A stretch of 64,000 nt of DNA, from NCBI RefSeq assembly GCF_010015445.1, contig NC_053119.1:10881550-10945549 (forward strand), written 5' to 3'. The notes below the pieces were generated by a model. That model ran no database searches. It had not been told where the DNA came from and saw nothing but the letters and a program-made list of their open reading frames with translations. Of this stretch, positions 1-19,141 are shown one piece after another (within the stretch, counting starts at the first letter, position 1; every line of letters begins with the position of its first letter). The DNA is from Perca fluviatilis. Lineage: Eukaryota; Chordata; Actinopteri; Perciformes; Percidae. The translations under genes were made by a program, and so were the position numbers.

Positions 1-309
1 CAGCAATGAATCCTTGGAAATGCCACAACTTCACAATTCCCAGCTAGTTATTGTTCAGCGTCACAGTTTCCTAATTAATGTATGTCTCATGATAAAGCTG
101 GGAAGACTTTTTGACTCATGAAACCACAAACAAAAATAGAACTGACAAAAAGTAGATTCACTAGGCACAGTCTTTGCTTGATATTTTCTTGGTCATGTAG
201 GAAATAACACACATGGACCAACTGATCCTTTCCCAGATTCAAAACACCAAGTGGATAAAGACTGACTATCTTTTACATGTCGTTTTGATTTATATAAACA
301 GTATAAACG

Positions 310-640
310 ACATTCACTTAAAGCCCGAGACACACCAAGCCGATAATCGGCCGTAGGACAGTCTGGGGAGGTCAGTGACTCAAGTCTGTTCGGTGTGTCC
401 CGTGCCGTCGCCCGTTGGAGGAGCTGTCGGCCTTCATTTTGGCCGACCTGACATGTTCAGTCGGAGGCAGGGCAGCCGGGACTCATCCGGAAATGGCGAG
501 CGGAATGAACGTGACTAGAGTCTCTCAAAATCTGACCAAAATCTTTTAAACTGACATTTGTTGAGCTGAAATGACAGATTCAGCAACTGCATGGCCTATT
601 TCTCACTTAAAATGTTTTCAGAAACATGTTTCAGTGAACT
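310..640. repeat. Possible dispersed repeat, GC-rich
   Basis: A CpG-rich stretch containing CGATAATCGGCCG-type palindromic segments and GTCGGCC / GGCCGAC inverted motifs. It resembles dispersed DNA elements common in fish, but no second copy exists in this window and I cannot define its ends. Confidence 0.3.
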
Positions 641-932
641 ATTTTAGTACAATATGAGATCGTATTCTGAACGGCCGCCATGACAGTCTGGCTTTGAATT
701 TCCAGAGAAAACAAACCCATGTGACGCGTTTGTCCAATCAGCTGCTGGTTTTCATTTCTTGGGCAACAATACAGAGTAGTGCCACCTGCTGCTATGGAGA
801 CGTATAACATTTCTCAAGTCGGTGTCGCCTCAGTGTGTTCCGAGGCAGTTTTTTGGACCTCGGGGACCCGACTGATCTTTCCGACTGGCTTTTCTGTCGA
901 CGGGCGGCTGTCTGGTTGATGTGTCTTGGCTA

Positions 933-1160
933 TTAAAGGTGCTCTAAGTGATGTGACGCGTTTTTTAGGCTACGTGGGGCAGGTTGGCGCGGTTTGTTTT
1001 TGTTGCCGTTTGTGGAGCCTGGGCTGTCTTCAGAGACCGCGTTTTTTTACAGTGTGTTCAGGGGGACAGGCAGCTGGCGGCTAGTGAGGAGATGTTTTCT
1101 GTATGTGACGAAAAATGTTGTAGCCTAAAAAACGCGACACATCACTTAGAGCACCTTTAA
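933..1160. mobile_element. piggyBac-like MITE with about 40-bp terminal inverted repeats
   Basis: TTAA (933-936) and TTAA (1157-1160) flank a 220-bp element. Its ends are near-perfect inverted repeats: AGGTGCTCTAAGTGATGTG on the left mirrors CACATCACTTAGAGCACCT on the right, and the match continues through GTAGCC. There is no coding capacity. Confidence 0.85.
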
Positions 1161-1186
1161 GATGAAGATAATGTTATGAAGATAGA

Positions 1187-1370
1187 AACATGTGGCTCAG
1201 TGGTAGAGCGGTCGCCTGCAATCGGAAGGTTGGTGGTTCGATCCCTTACCTTGCAGTCCCACGTCGAAGTGTCCTTGGGCAAGACGCTGAACCCTGAGTT
1301 GCCCCCGGTGCCCCCCATCGGAGTGTGAATGTTGTACGGCAGTGTGTGAATGTTGAATGGTTCCTGTATT
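1187..1370 (+). mobile_element. tRNA-derived SINE, family A
   Basis: Has a pol III A-box-like stretch (TGGCTCAGTGGTAGAGCGG) and a B box (GGTTCGATCCC), then a non-tRNA body with TGTCCTTGGGCAAGACGCTG. A second, longer copy lies inverted at about 15,876-16,190. The body after the B box and the absence of a closing acceptor stem argue against a real tRNA gene. Confidence 0.8.
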
Positions 1371-1607
1371 ATGTACTTTTACTAAAGTGCTGACATTAAG
1401 ACTAGAAGACTAAGTACCTTGTTAGCATTATCTGGGCGCCTAAAATGCTACTGTTATAAGAGTTAACAGTGATGCTACTGGCTGGTGTAGTTTTATGGTG
1501 AAAGTTAGCTTCAGCTAGAGAGCTAAAAAGGTGGTTCGTGTTACACTAGCTACAGTCCTCTTGATGCACGTAAAAGTGAAATTTTGCAGGGAGAGAGAGA
1601 GAAAGAG

Positions 1608-1610
<3 letters not shown>

Positions 1611-1660
<50 letters not shown>

Positions 1661-1690
1661 CCGTGCGTGCGTGCGTGCGTGCGTTTGTGT
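1611..1690 (+). repeat. (GT)n and (GTGC)n microsatellite
   Basis: About 49 bp of GT, then several GTGC units, preceded by a short GA run. Confidence 0.95.
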
Positions 1691-3639
1691 GTAAATGTTT
1701 GTTTTATCTGTGGATCCATGCCAGTCTCCTATATTTCACTTGGGGGCTGGCTGGGCACCTTTTGCCACTGCAGTGAGTTTTATAGAGGCCAATAAAAAAT
1801 CCCTTTTGAAGCTGGCCTCAAGCACTGGCAGCTAAATAACGTTATAAATGTTGTAAATTATAATTACAACATAAGCCCCGTTAGTGATAACAGACAATTA
1901 GAGGCCAGAGGAGATGGATAGTTCACATCCATCACTCAGCCGTAAGCCTGGATGTCAAAACAATGTGGGAGATTACTCCTGAGAAGTCATAGGATAGATG
2001 TTTTGGGTTCAGCTCAAATCTTAAAAAGTACAGTCTACAGTGAGAACAATGTGAGTGCTGTGTCAGAGGCCCTTAAAAGATAAATATGGTGAAGTAGCTA
2101 TAAACTCAGTCTTCATGCAGATCCAGGAGGATCTTTGAGCCAGCTCTGCAGCGGGGGTGTACTAAACAAATCAAAACACAGTATCCTCCTCATCACTGAA
2201 TAAACAGTGCGGTGTTATGGGTTGTTTATTGAGGTGTTGCAGCTGCAACACGCTACATCCCTGCGCCAATCCTCAGAGAACAATGTGAGGATGTGATTAT
2301 TTTTGATAATCTCAAGGTAAGCGGCCAGGCTGTGGCAACGCTCGGCTGTATAACCGAGAGGAAAACCTCAAACAAGAAACAAAGAGGTTTGTTCTACAAT
2401 GCTACAGAACTCTATGTCTTTTCGACTCATTCGACCATTGTGATTTTTTCGAAAATATAAAGTATCCAATTTGTAGAATGAACCAAGTTTTGACAAAACA
2501 AGCTTGAGGTGTCAAAGTCTATTTAGTAGCTGTCCTGGATCATCACATTATCTTCAGGTGGCGTTTTCCAGATGTCAGGAAATTGCAGATGTTGACGTTT
2601 CTATTTTGAGAAAATATGTATTCAGGTCTGAGCAGGATTTGGAAAAAAGTCAGCAGACTGACTTGGCTGGCAGCAGAGATGTCAGAGATGTGTCATTATT
2701 TCATTAGAATCATGACGTGTGCTTCGTTTGATGTTGAATGAAAATGATTGGAACAAGCATTGGAAACCCCCCTCTTCAGTTTCAGTAGCAACTCATTCAT
2801 TATCATAACCAGAAATCCTACTCTCTACCCAAGCCTTTTTTGAACCTATACTCAGTTCATAAAGCACTCAGTTTAACGTTTATTTCAGGATAAGTGACAG
2901 CAGTGAAAACATTTTGATTGGAATAAATAATAGGAAAATCCAAGCACTGAGCACACTGTCCAGTTGAAAAGCGACCACACAAGCACTATCACAGCCAAAC
3001 CAGAGAGGTCAGAGGTCAGAGGTTACAAAGAATAAAGAAGGTTACAAAGAAACTCCAAAGAGCTGATTCACTGCTTAGACATACAATCAACTTTGCTCAG
3101 CAACTTTAAGAACTTTTACACTGAAGATGATTGACTGGTCAGTTTTATAAAGTCATGGATATTTCCAGATGGAGTGCAGTAAATCCCGGTTCGGAGTGAA
3201 AGTAAATGGAGGGGGGGCCCCCTGGTGGTGAAAACGATTAGTTACACAAATACACAGCCTGCTCTTTAATAGGTTTTGCTTAACCTAAATAGGAAAGGAA
3301 AGTAGATACCAATCAAAACTAAAACTTCAGTCACAGGTTATAAATGTAAATATCAATAACTTTAGTTAGCATGTATCCAGCCGTATTGGGTATGCAGACT
3401 TTATATGGTAATTACCAGGTTTTATTCCCAATCTTTTGGACAAAATAATGAATTCCTCCATTGTATGTATGAGGGCTTAGGTTGTGTACAAAACATAGTT
3501 TCAATGTCAGCATTAGTGGCTGGTGATATGTAGAAAGTTTCAAAAGTAGTTTGGATGGAGAGAAGATAATAGAAAACTGTAGCTAACTGTTAAAATGTAG
3601 CACCTCTTTCATTTTTCCTGTCATGCAGCAGAGCAAAAA
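1691..3639. other. Intergenic, nothing identified
   Basis: No ORF with recognisable homology, no splice-consistent exon and no RNA gene seen. It contains a short direct duplication (AGAGGTCAGAGGTCAGAGGTT near 3,003). Confidence 0.5.
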
Positions 3640-3727
3640 TAGGCGCGCCTATATGCCGTCGACACAGCGCCTTGGCATTCTGTGATGTCATCAAAACGCG
3701 CCCTACAGAAAGCTCTTTAAGCGGTAG
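3640..3727 (+). promoter_or_regulatory. psma4: Likely psma4 promoter and 5' non-coding exon
   Basis: A CpG-rich patch with a CRE-like TGATGTCA core (near 3680) precedes a good splice donor (TAG|GTAAGC, exon end at 3727). The next acceptor (CCCACAG) opens the exon at 4186 that carries the start codon. I infer a non-coding first exon ending at 3727. There is no clear TATA box, which fits a housekeeping gene. The transcription start is not visible from sequence and the 5' limit is a guess. Confidence 0.5.
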
Positions 3728-4185
3728 GTAAGCGTGTTTATTTTTTATGAATACAGAGCATAGCGCTGTAATGTTTGAAGGTAACGTGTTTATTCTTGCT
3801 CCATGTGTGTAAGGTTTACAGAAAGACTGAGTCGCGTGCTCATGGTCAAAGCATCAATCAGCGGTGGATCAAATTCTGTTGATTCATCTCCGTTCATGTC
3901 AACGGTTTAACGACAGCCAAAGATGAGGCTTTTACTTACACTCTGAGCTAACCTCGTAAACCTGAACAACCTGAGATAATATAAGAGTTCAACACCAACC
4001 TCAGTCTGCGATCAGTACTAGTTAGCTAGCTAGCTGTTGGACACGATAGACGTCAGCGACTCTTAGTTTTATCCCTTTCACTTTCACAACGAGCCACAGA
4101 TGACCAAGCAAATATCTTCTTAATGTGTCAACGTTAACGTCTTCATTAGGACAGTCCGATGAACTTTGCATTTGTTTTCCCACAG

Positions 4186-4213
4186 TGGAAGAGTTTGACT
4201 GCAGTCGGCAAAA

Positions 4214-4216
<3 letters not shown>
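4186..4216 (+). other. psma4: psma4 exon 2, 5' UTR plus isolated start codon
   Basis: The acceptor CCCACAG ends at 4185 and the donor GTGAGT begins at 4217. The exon is only 31 nt long and its last three bases are the ATG, so the initiator methionine is the only residue encoded here. Confidence 0.8.
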
Positions 4217-11457
<7,241 letters not shown>

Positions 11458-11539
11458 TCTCTCTGCCCTACACTTTGTTGAGTTTTGTGTGTGAGAATGA
11501 ATGGGAGTTTTGAGGTATGTTTGCATTTGTGTTTCTTAA

Positions 11540-11545
11540 AATAAA
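11540..11545 (+). terminator. psma4: psma4 polyadenylation signal
   Basis: A canonical AATAAA lies 83 nt after the TAA stop of psma4. It predicts a very short 3' UTR ending near 11,560. Confidence 0.8.
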
Positions 11546-12171
11546 TCCAGATGGTGAAATATTAACTTGTTTTGTTATCGTCTTAATCCGTTTCAAATGA
11601 ACTCATGTACATGCTCAATTTGTAGCGTTGTGGCTGAAACGTGTTCAAAATGCTTTATTCTGCTTTATTTATGGTCAAAACTAGTATTATTACTTTTCAA
11701 ATGGGAAGTGATCGAACTACAACTGGGAAGAAAAAAGCCGTGTCAACAAAAAGTTTAAAAGTGACCTATCCCTTCCACGATTTATATGGATTCACAGTTG
11801 AGATCAACATGGAATTAGAGCTAAATGTGTTTCTGTTCTAGGGCTGAGCAGATGGTCCTAATGTATTCTGCATGAATTGTGTAATGCATACTTAAACTGT
11901 TATGAAATAGGAGACCACGATTACACAATAATAAATATGTTCATATGTTTCAGTGGGCGTGCTGGATGTTTTCTAGCCTTGTTGTAAAAACGGGAAGTTT
12001 CTTTTAACTTCTCGTTTTAGCACCCCAGCACCCCCTGCCAAAAATATTTCCCCGCACCTCTGGGATGTGGACAACTGCCGAATGTGTAAATAAGCAGCTG
12101 TTCACAAAGTGAATATCAACTTAAGGTGCTGAAACAGTGCATTCAGGAAGTATTCAGACCCCTTAGACCCC

Positions 12172-12678
12172 TTAAAGGTCCCATGGCATGAAAATTTCAC
12201 TTTATGAGGTTTTTTAACATTAATATGAGTTCCCCCAGCCTGCCTATGGTCCCCCAGTGGCTAGAAATGGTGATAGGTGTAAACCGAGCCCTGGGTATCC
12301 TGCTCTGCCTTTGAGAAAATGAAAGCTCAGATGGGCTGATCTGGAATCTTCTCCTTATGAGGTCATAAGGTTACCTCCCCTTTCTCTGCTTTGCCCGCCC
12401 AGAGAATTTGGCCCACCCATGAGAGAGAGACATGATGGCTTTCAAACAAGCAAAGTAGCAGTTGGTCAAGGCCACACCCCCACCCTCCACCTTGCCACTC
12501 CCACTCTCCTCCTCAATAGCTACAGACACAGAAATGGCACATACTAAGTAAAGCTCATTGTAGGACTGGCTCTAGTGGCTGTAGTTCTGCACCAAAGCTG
12601 AATTTTCAGATACAGTATAGGGGACCACTAAGGTCTATATAAAAGCATCCAAAGAGCACCATGTCATGGGACCTTTAA
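12172..12678. mobile_element. piggyBac-like MITE, copy A
   Basis: Flanked by TTAA on both sides (12172-12175, 12675-12678). Ends AGGTCCCATGGCATG and CATGTCATGGGACCT are inverted repeats. It is 499 bp with one copy of the internal 46-bp unit. Copies B-D lie at 21,114, 28,772 and 43,161. Confidence 0.9.
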
Positions 12679-13185
12679 CTTTACATTTTGTTAAAACAGG
12701 ATTTTAGAATTTTTTTGCAAACTTATTAAAAAGGGGAAAAAAACTGAAATATCACATTGACTTAAGTATTCAGACCTTAGCTTATTTAGTTGAAGCACCT
12801 TTGGCAGAGACAACTGCCTCGGCTCTTCTTGACTTTGGCAGCAGGATGGATTTGGGAAATTTCTGGCGTTATTCTCTGCAGATCCTCTCGAGCTCCGTCG
12901 GTCGGGCAGGATGGGGACCGTCGGTGGACCGTCGGTGGACAGCCATTTTCAGTTCTCTGGAGATGTTTGATTGGGTTCAAGTCCAGGCTCTGGCTGGGTC
13001 ACTTAAAGACATCTGTAAGCCACTCTTGCGTTGTCTTGGCTAAGGGTCCTTGTCCTGCTTAGGCCCAGTCTGAGGGCCTAAGCACTCTGGACTAGGTTTT
13101 CGTTGACGATGTCTTTGTAAATTTGCTCCGTTCAGCTTTCCGCTCAACCCTGACCAGTGCCAGATGCTGAAAGACACCCCCTGCT

Positions 13186-13495
13186 GGCAGCATGGTGGCC
13201 CAATGATTAGCACTGTGGCTTCACAGCAAGAAGGTGCTGGGTTCGAATCCAGGTCATTCTGGGCCGTTCTGTGTGGAGTTTGTATGTTCTCCCCGTGTGT
13301 GCGTAGGTGTGCTCCGATTTCCTCCATCATCAAAAAAACATGTACTAGGTTCTCCAGTCAGTGCTTGATCAAGGCACTGGCTCAGATCTGGAGTTGGGGA
13401 GGCGCTGTAAATGGCTGCCCACTGCTCCCTTGAGGGATGGGTTAAATGCAGAGAATGAATTTCGCTATGTTTATGTGACAATAAAGTACCTTTAC
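13186..13495 (+). mobile_element. tRNA-derived SINE, family B, inside Tc1 relic
   Basis: Has a head with A-box-like TGGCCCAATGATTAGCAC and B box GGTTCGAATCC (13240-13250), then TGTGTGGAGTTTGTATGTTC and CTCCCCGTGTGTGCGT. It ends GACAATAAAGTACC. These are hallmarks of a widespread fish SINE. It splits the transposase remnant. Confidence 0.8.
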
Positions 13496-14121
13496 ACCAC
13501 CATGCTTCACTGTTGGGATGGTATTGCGAGCAGTGCTTGGTTTCCTCCAGACAAGACACGTTTAGGCCCTTCAATCTTGGTTTAATCAGACCAGAAAGTC
13601 TTGTTTCTCACAGCCTGAGATTCCTTTAGGTGCTTCCATGTGTCTTTCACTGAGGACAGGCTTCCATCTAGCCATTTTTCCATAAAGCTATGATCAGTGC
13701 AGTATTGGTTTGTAAGTTTCTTCCATCTCCACACCGGTTCTCTGGAGCTCAGCCAGAGTGAAAATCGAGTTCTTGGTCGCCTCTCTTAAGTCCCTTCTGC
13801 CCCGATTGCTCAGTTTGGTCAGGTTGCCAGCTCTAGGAAGAGTCCTGGTTGTTCCAAATGTATTCCATTTAAGATGTATGGAGGCCACTGTGCTCCTGGG
13901 AACCTAAAATGCAGCAGAATTTGTTTTGTAGCCTTCCCCAGATCTGTGCCTTGACACAATCCTGTCTCTGATCTCTGCATGTGGGCAGGTACTTTTTGGT
14001 CTGATGTGAATTATCAGCCGTGAGACCTTGTTCAGACAGGTGTGTGTTTTTTCCAAATCATGTCCAATCAATTAAATGTACCACAGGTGGACTCTGATCA
14101 ACGTGTAGAAACGTCTCAAAG

Positions 14122-14665
14122 GTTGAGCCGGCTAACCAAACTTTCTTCTGTCTCCCAAGCAGATGTAATTTAGAGTCGTCATTAAGTAACAAAACAATGG
14201 GGTCAGTAGGAGTTCGACATCCTATCACATCAGATATTACTGATGTTGTTTTATTCCAAAATGCATGCACCTGTTCACACTCCCAGACCATGTGCAGGAA
14301 AGTTCCAGTTTGTTCAGGTTGGCAGAACGTGCAATAGGGAGTAGGAATGTCTTTAGAGACGTATCTCTTTTGAGGAGTCCAAAATGTCCTGTGACATATG
14401 TTGAAGTGGATCTGCTGATGATTTGGGTTCTTGGAACAGTAGGAAATGTTGTCCCAAACTGACTCCCAATTAATTGCGTTCCTCTCCGGGCTCAGCTCTC
14501 GCTCCCATTTCCTCGCTATTGGGAGTTCCCCTACGGATACCTGCATCAGTTTAGCGCAAATATAAGAAGGATGTCCTCAAACCTAGCTCTTAGGTCTTCA
14601 AAAGTCAACATACCTTTTTCATTGAATAACTGGTTTACAGTATGAATGCCTCTGTCACTACAGAC
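14122..14665 (-). mobile_element. L1-type LINE fragment, ORF2 C-terminus
   Basis: Minus-strand frame 14,130-14,546 encodes the L1 ORF2 C-terminal pattern: WDNISYCSKNPNHQQIHF, then a Cys/His cluster (CTFCQPEQTGTFLHMVWEC) and HAFWNK. Upstream, QLFNEKGMLTFEDL reads in another frame after a small deletion. The last 19 residues of the open frame (to 14,058) belong to the neighbouring Tc1 sequence, so the ORF is a chance fusion. Confidence 0.75.
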
Positions 14666-14694
14666 AAGCGTCTGAATACTTTCTGAATGCGCTG

Positions 14695-15406
14695 TGGATG
14701 TAATATTGAAAAGCTCCTGAACTGCTGCTAAATATGGTGAGATAATTTAGTTATATGCTGTTTCTGAGTTCAAGAATACCAGTAAAAAACATCTCCATCT
14801 TCTCATAAAGATCTTGTGATACGATCCAAACCACCAGAACAAATAGCCACTAAATAGACGTGGGGAGATTATTTTGTCAGCAGTGGTTACATCTGGACAC
14901 TATTGGATAATAATCACAGAAAAGTAGGTTTTCATTAAAGCATGTTACATTTGATTTGATCTTCAGTGAAGTCTGCAGCAGAGGGGAGTATCTTTAGAGC
15001 GGATTAGCTATCGACTGGCTGCTTTTAACTCTGCTAACCGGATGCTGGAAACTGAGATGTGAGGACATACATAGGCAGTTTCTGAGAACTGCCATGCTGT
15101 GAGAGTGGAGCTGATGTGGTAACCGCTTATCAGCCTCAATCTGAGGTGAGTTTATATAAAATCAACAAGATTAAGGCCACCAGGGGACTATCTACCCTCT
15201 TCGGGGGATGAGTGACACAGCTCGATTGCCTGACTTCAGATTTTCAATGCGCTGTTGTGGCAGTGGGGGAAGGCCCCAAACAGCAGGGGGTCCTTCTGAC
15301 AGAAAGATGAATTAATCTTACAGAGGGGTGCAGAGACACATTTTATAGGTGACAACAGTTTGTAGCATCCCTAGTGGTCAAATATCAACAATAACTGAAG
15401 GGAATG
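14695..15406. other. Intergenic, nothing identified
   Basis: No gene, repeat ends or RNA seen between the Tc1 relic and the hAT element. Confidence 0.5.
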
Positions 15407-16218
15407 TCCTAGATCACGTGTGTCAAACTCAAGGCCCGCGGGCCAAATCCGGCCCCTCGCACATTCTGATCCGGCCCGCATATCAATCTAGGTTCACAAT
15501 ACATTTTGGCCCACCTAGTTGTGCGCCAAAACCAAAAACATGGGAAACTGTTTTTCAACTTGCAATTACGTGACACTCAAAGCAGAATTTGGCAAATTTG
15601 CCGACTTTGAGACTCAGAAATTCCTACAGAACCAGAGAGTTTGCATATTCCGAATGTGAAAGAGCTTGCTGTGAGTCAGCTGTGTGGTAGCCTACTTCGA
15701 AAATGTAATCATTGTTTTTGCTTGATTTGTTTTTCAGGGCTTTACCAAACTGTAAGTGAGAAGACTATATGAGACATGCAATAATTGAGTCAAAGATATT
15801 TGACTTTTTCGATGAAATAAAAGCAATAAACTCTACATGTCTGGCCCTTGATGTGCTTCTCGTTTTCCAGTGTAAATGTAAAGTTTTTATATAGCGCTTT
15901 TCTAGTCTTAACCACTACTCAAAGCGCTTTAACATAGTACAGGAACCATTCACCATTCACACACATTCATATACTGTGGCCGAGGCTGCCGTACAAGGTG
16001 CCACCTGCTCATCAGATAAACATTTACACACATTTACACTCCGATGGCGCAGCATCGGGGGCAACTCAGGGTTCAGTGTCTTGCCCAAGGACACTTCGGC
16101 ATGGAACTGCAGGTCCAGGAATCGAACCACCAACCACCTTCCCATTGGCAGGCGACCTCTCTACCACTTAGCCACAGCCGGCCCTAGCGAAATTGAGTTT
16201 GACACCCCTGTCCTAGAT
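15407..16218 (+). mobile_element. hAT MITE copy 1 with SINE inserted
   Basis: Target duplication TCCTAGAT (15407-15414 and 16211-16218). Ends CACGTGTGTCAAACTC and GAGTTTGACACCCCTG form the inverted repeat. The interior holds AAGGCCCGCGGGCCAAATCC, shared with copy 2 at 46,756. A SINE interrupts it near the right end. Confidence 0.9.
15876..16190 (-). mobile_element. tRNA-derived SINE, family A, nested in hAT MITE
   Basis: Read on minus: GTGGCTAAGTGGTAGAGAGG, B box GGTTCGATTCC, then TGTCCTTGGGCAAGACACTG and a tail AAAGCGCTATATAAAAAC. It lies between two halves of the hAT element that are contiguous in copy 2 (TTCCAGTGT / GGCCCTTAGTG). Confidence 0.85.
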
Positions 16219-17110
16219 GCTCTTGAAGTGTCGAGGTTAAGTTGTGGCTTTTGAGGTTTTGTCTTCTTTTGTTGGTAATGACACGGTCCCAAATTGATAA
16301 CTGCCACTGTCAATTTAGAAAGAATGACAATATTTTAGAAAAACACAACAATGAAACTGAAAAGACAACGAAACAAAAAAAACGTTTCTGACTACTAGTA
16401 GCTATGGAGCACTGTTTTTATGAGCGGGGCCCTGTTTTGTTTGGATTCTGCCAGCAAAAGCAGCGAAAAAGGCTGCCAGCAAGAAAATATTGATGTAAAC
16501 AATGTAGGTTTTAAAATATTGTTGACAATCCACTTGGCAAATGTTTTATTTGAGAATAAATGCATTCAACATGTTTGTTACACAAGTTGCTCTTTGGTCA
16601 GAAACGGTAATAAACATACATGTCTGTTTACAAGAAAACTCAACAAGGGCACATTCAAATGTGGTTTATATAATTTTGTGCACGTGCTTGTTTTTTTTCT
16701 GTAATGTTGTGCTGTAATGTTGCAATACTCGTGTATTTTGCGCCTGCAGTTTAAAGCCCTTAGCACAGACTGGATGTATTTTCTCCTTTGGGAGGGGAAA
16801 ACAAAAGGTTTAAAAGCAGGTTGCTGCTGTATTAGAGACACCGATATAGCACAGCTGAGCCCATCCTGGCCCGGACACTGAAAATAGATCTCTAGATCAA
16901 CTGACTTGGGAGGTTGTTGCAGTCTTTGGCGAGAAACCAACAGGGAGCTGTAATGTGCAGTGAGCTGAGCTGGTTGGAGATTAGCGCCGGAGTCAGCGAT
17001 CGGCTAAAACAGAGCTTCCCATAGCAACTGTTCATGAAGAAGAAGAAAAAAAAACCAAAAAAACTTTCACTTCCTCAAATTGGCCTCATCGTTGCTGCTC
17101 TACTTCAATG
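16219..17110. other. Intergenic, nothing identified
   Basis: Open frames here have no recognisable family and no splice support. Confidence 0.45.
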
Positions 17111-17660
17111 TTTTCATTTCATTTCATTTTATTTATATAGCACAAGTAAACACAACAGAAGTTGACCACTGGGCTTCACATAACAAGAGTCAGATAAGAA
17201 AATGGAATAAAACATCCTTCAGACAACAGAAAGACATAAATAAAAAATAAGAATTTAAAGAAATGCACGCTCCAAGAGATAAAACTTTAGTTTGAGTTTA
17301 AACTCATATAAGGAGGACAGCGATCTCAAGGAGACGGGGAGGCTATTCCACAGCTTAGGACCAACAACAGCGAAAGCACGGTCCCCTCTTGACTTTAGTC
17401 GCGAGCGTGGCTGGGACAGATTATAGTTGCTCGAGGACCGTAGACACCTACCAGGTACATTCAGATCTAACAGTTCAGATAAATAAGCTGGTGCAAGACC
17501 ATTTAAAGATTTAAAGACAAACAGCATTATTTTCATATCAACTCTGTTGCGCACCGGCAGCCAGTTAAGAGACAATAAAATAGGAGTGATATGTTCATGT
17601 TTGCGAAACCCAGTCAGGAATCTGGCGGCTGCATTTTGGACCATTTGAAGCCATTGAAGT
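17111..17660 (-). mobile_element. LINE 3' end encoding the reverse-transcriptase C-terminal tail
   Basis: Minus-strand ORF 17,255-17,644 (129 codons) reads VQNAAARFLTGFRKHEHITP, LNWLPVRNRVDMKI, LNGLAPAYLSELL and PKLWNSLPVSLRS. This is the well-known tail of fish non-LTR (L2/Rex-like) polymerases. The catalytic part is absent: a 5'-truncated copy with a short 3' UTR. Confidence 0.85.
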
Positions 17661-17901
17661 TTTATCTCATATCATATCTTAATGTGGCTGCCATGGTGTT
17701 GTGCCTGTGTAATTGCAGTTATTTTGTGGCTTCTCAGTTTTAAAACCTTGGCTTGCTTCCTCGGTTGTTCCCTCTGCATGTTTGCTATCGCTCAACACTT
17801 GCAGTTACTGTCTTGAAAAACACACAACTATTCAAACAAAGCCCCACAGCAAGAAAACATGTGACAGCTGTACACAACAGAAAACACCCATTTAGATAAC
17901 C

Positions 17902-17907
17902 TTTATT
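17902..17907 (-). terminator. oaz2: oaz2 distal polyadenylation signal candidate
   Basis: AATAAA on the minus strand, about 2.5 kb beyond the oaz2 stop. If used, the 3' UTR would span 17.9-20.38 kb and include the small MITE at 18,905-19,141. Confidence 0.4.
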
Positions 17908-18904
17908 GTTTTTGCCCCCCCCCAAGACATAAAATTCCAAAGTATACAAGTGTGGATTGTCATTGAATGGTTATTGAAACTATGTCACTGAGAACAAAAA
18001 AATAAATCCCTAAACTATCACAGTAAACATTTGAGAAATATACATACATAAAAATATACCTCTGAGAAAATCCATATATTGACATTTCCTAACAGCTCAT
18101 TGCCAGGGCTCAGTCAGATGCAATGAAGACTCATATGATCTGAACACATGCAGAAGAAAAAGGCCCCCACCGCATCCCATCACCAATATGGAACAGACTA
18201 CGATCATGTTTATTTTAGGTGTTACAGGTAGTATGGCTGCCATGGGGAATGTAGGTTAATATTGCATTACATACATACCATACTAGGTTTAAATAAGCTG
18301 AATATTGAAAGAGGATTTCAATCGACAGCATGTTACAGACAGAATGGATTCTTTGGCGTTTTTTTTTTTTCATTAAGATTACTTCAAACCACCAAAAAAA
18401 AAAAAAAACTGCACAAGATTCCTCCGGGGTTTTTTTAAAACTCCAATTGCATATATGGTAATCACAAGTGCTCCTGTTGTACATCTACAATAAACTCTTC
18501 CTCACACAGGTTTGAATCTGCATGGGATGAAATATGGAAAAAAATGGACACATCTCAGTAAGACTCGAGTAAAAAAATATTAACATTGCACTCTCCTCTT
18601 TAGGCACAAAAAGCCTCGTTTCAATCGAGCTTTCAACTGGTGTGGGGCAGTACTGCTGACTCTACAGGACTGAATGAAGCTTCACTAGCCCCAGTTTGTG
18701 CCTACATTTATCTTAAATTGTATAGTTTTGTATTTTCATACATAACGTGTTTCTTGTACAGAGCAAGCAAGGACCTAATGTCATTTCCAGCTACCTGAAT
18801 AGGAAACTTATGTTATCAAATGGTTATAAGAGCATTTGAAGATCCTGGAAACACCTTCAGATAACACAATTAGTGTTGGGCTTTTGCAACAGGTTATATA
18901 TTTA

Positions 18905-19141
18905 ACCCTCATGTTGTCCTCGGGTGAAATCTGACCCGTTTTTAAACAAAAATGTATATAAATCGGAAAATATGGGATGTCGAAATAAGCACCAAAAATG
19001 TAGAAAAAAAAAAAAAAAAAAAAAAACACGTTGGGAAAAGCAACAAAAACGATGAAAAAAAAAAAAAAAAAAAAAAACACCAGATGAAAACGTCAAAAAC
19101 TAGTGTTTTTTTCATGGTCGACGGGAAAACAACACAAGGGT
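18905..19141. mobile_element. Small MITE with poly-A tracts
   Basis: Ends ACCCTCATGTTGTC and ACAACACAAGGGT are inverted repeats. The interior has two long A runs (about 19,002-19,026 and 19,055-19,077). It may lie inside the long oaz2 3' UTR. Confidence 0.65.

Larger units (their letters stand above)
12135..14694 (-). mobile_element. Tc1/mariner-type transposon relic, split by three later insertions
   Basis: The left end CAGTGCATTCAGGAAGTATT (12135 on) mirrors the right end (14670-14694, TCTGAATACTTTCTGAATGC). Minus-strand pieces of a DD34E Tc1-like transposase survive: LKWNTFGTTRTLPRAG and KLSNRGRRDL at 13,694-13,888, and the 3' region around 12,780-13,060. The body is frameshifted and inactive. 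It is interrupted by a TTAA MITE (12,176-12,674), a SINE (about 13,186-13,495) and an L1 piece (about 14,122-14,665). Confidence 0.8.

Noticed and set aside
1187..1260. tRNA-like A and B boxes
   Set aside because: Followed by a SINE body, with no closing acceptor stem; a second dispersed copy exists. Same reasoning for 13,186-13,260 and 50,412-50,495.
14058..14129. C-terminal tail of the 162-codon L1-like open frame
   Set aside because: The last residues are translated Tc1 DNA; the frame is a chance fusion across an insertion junction.
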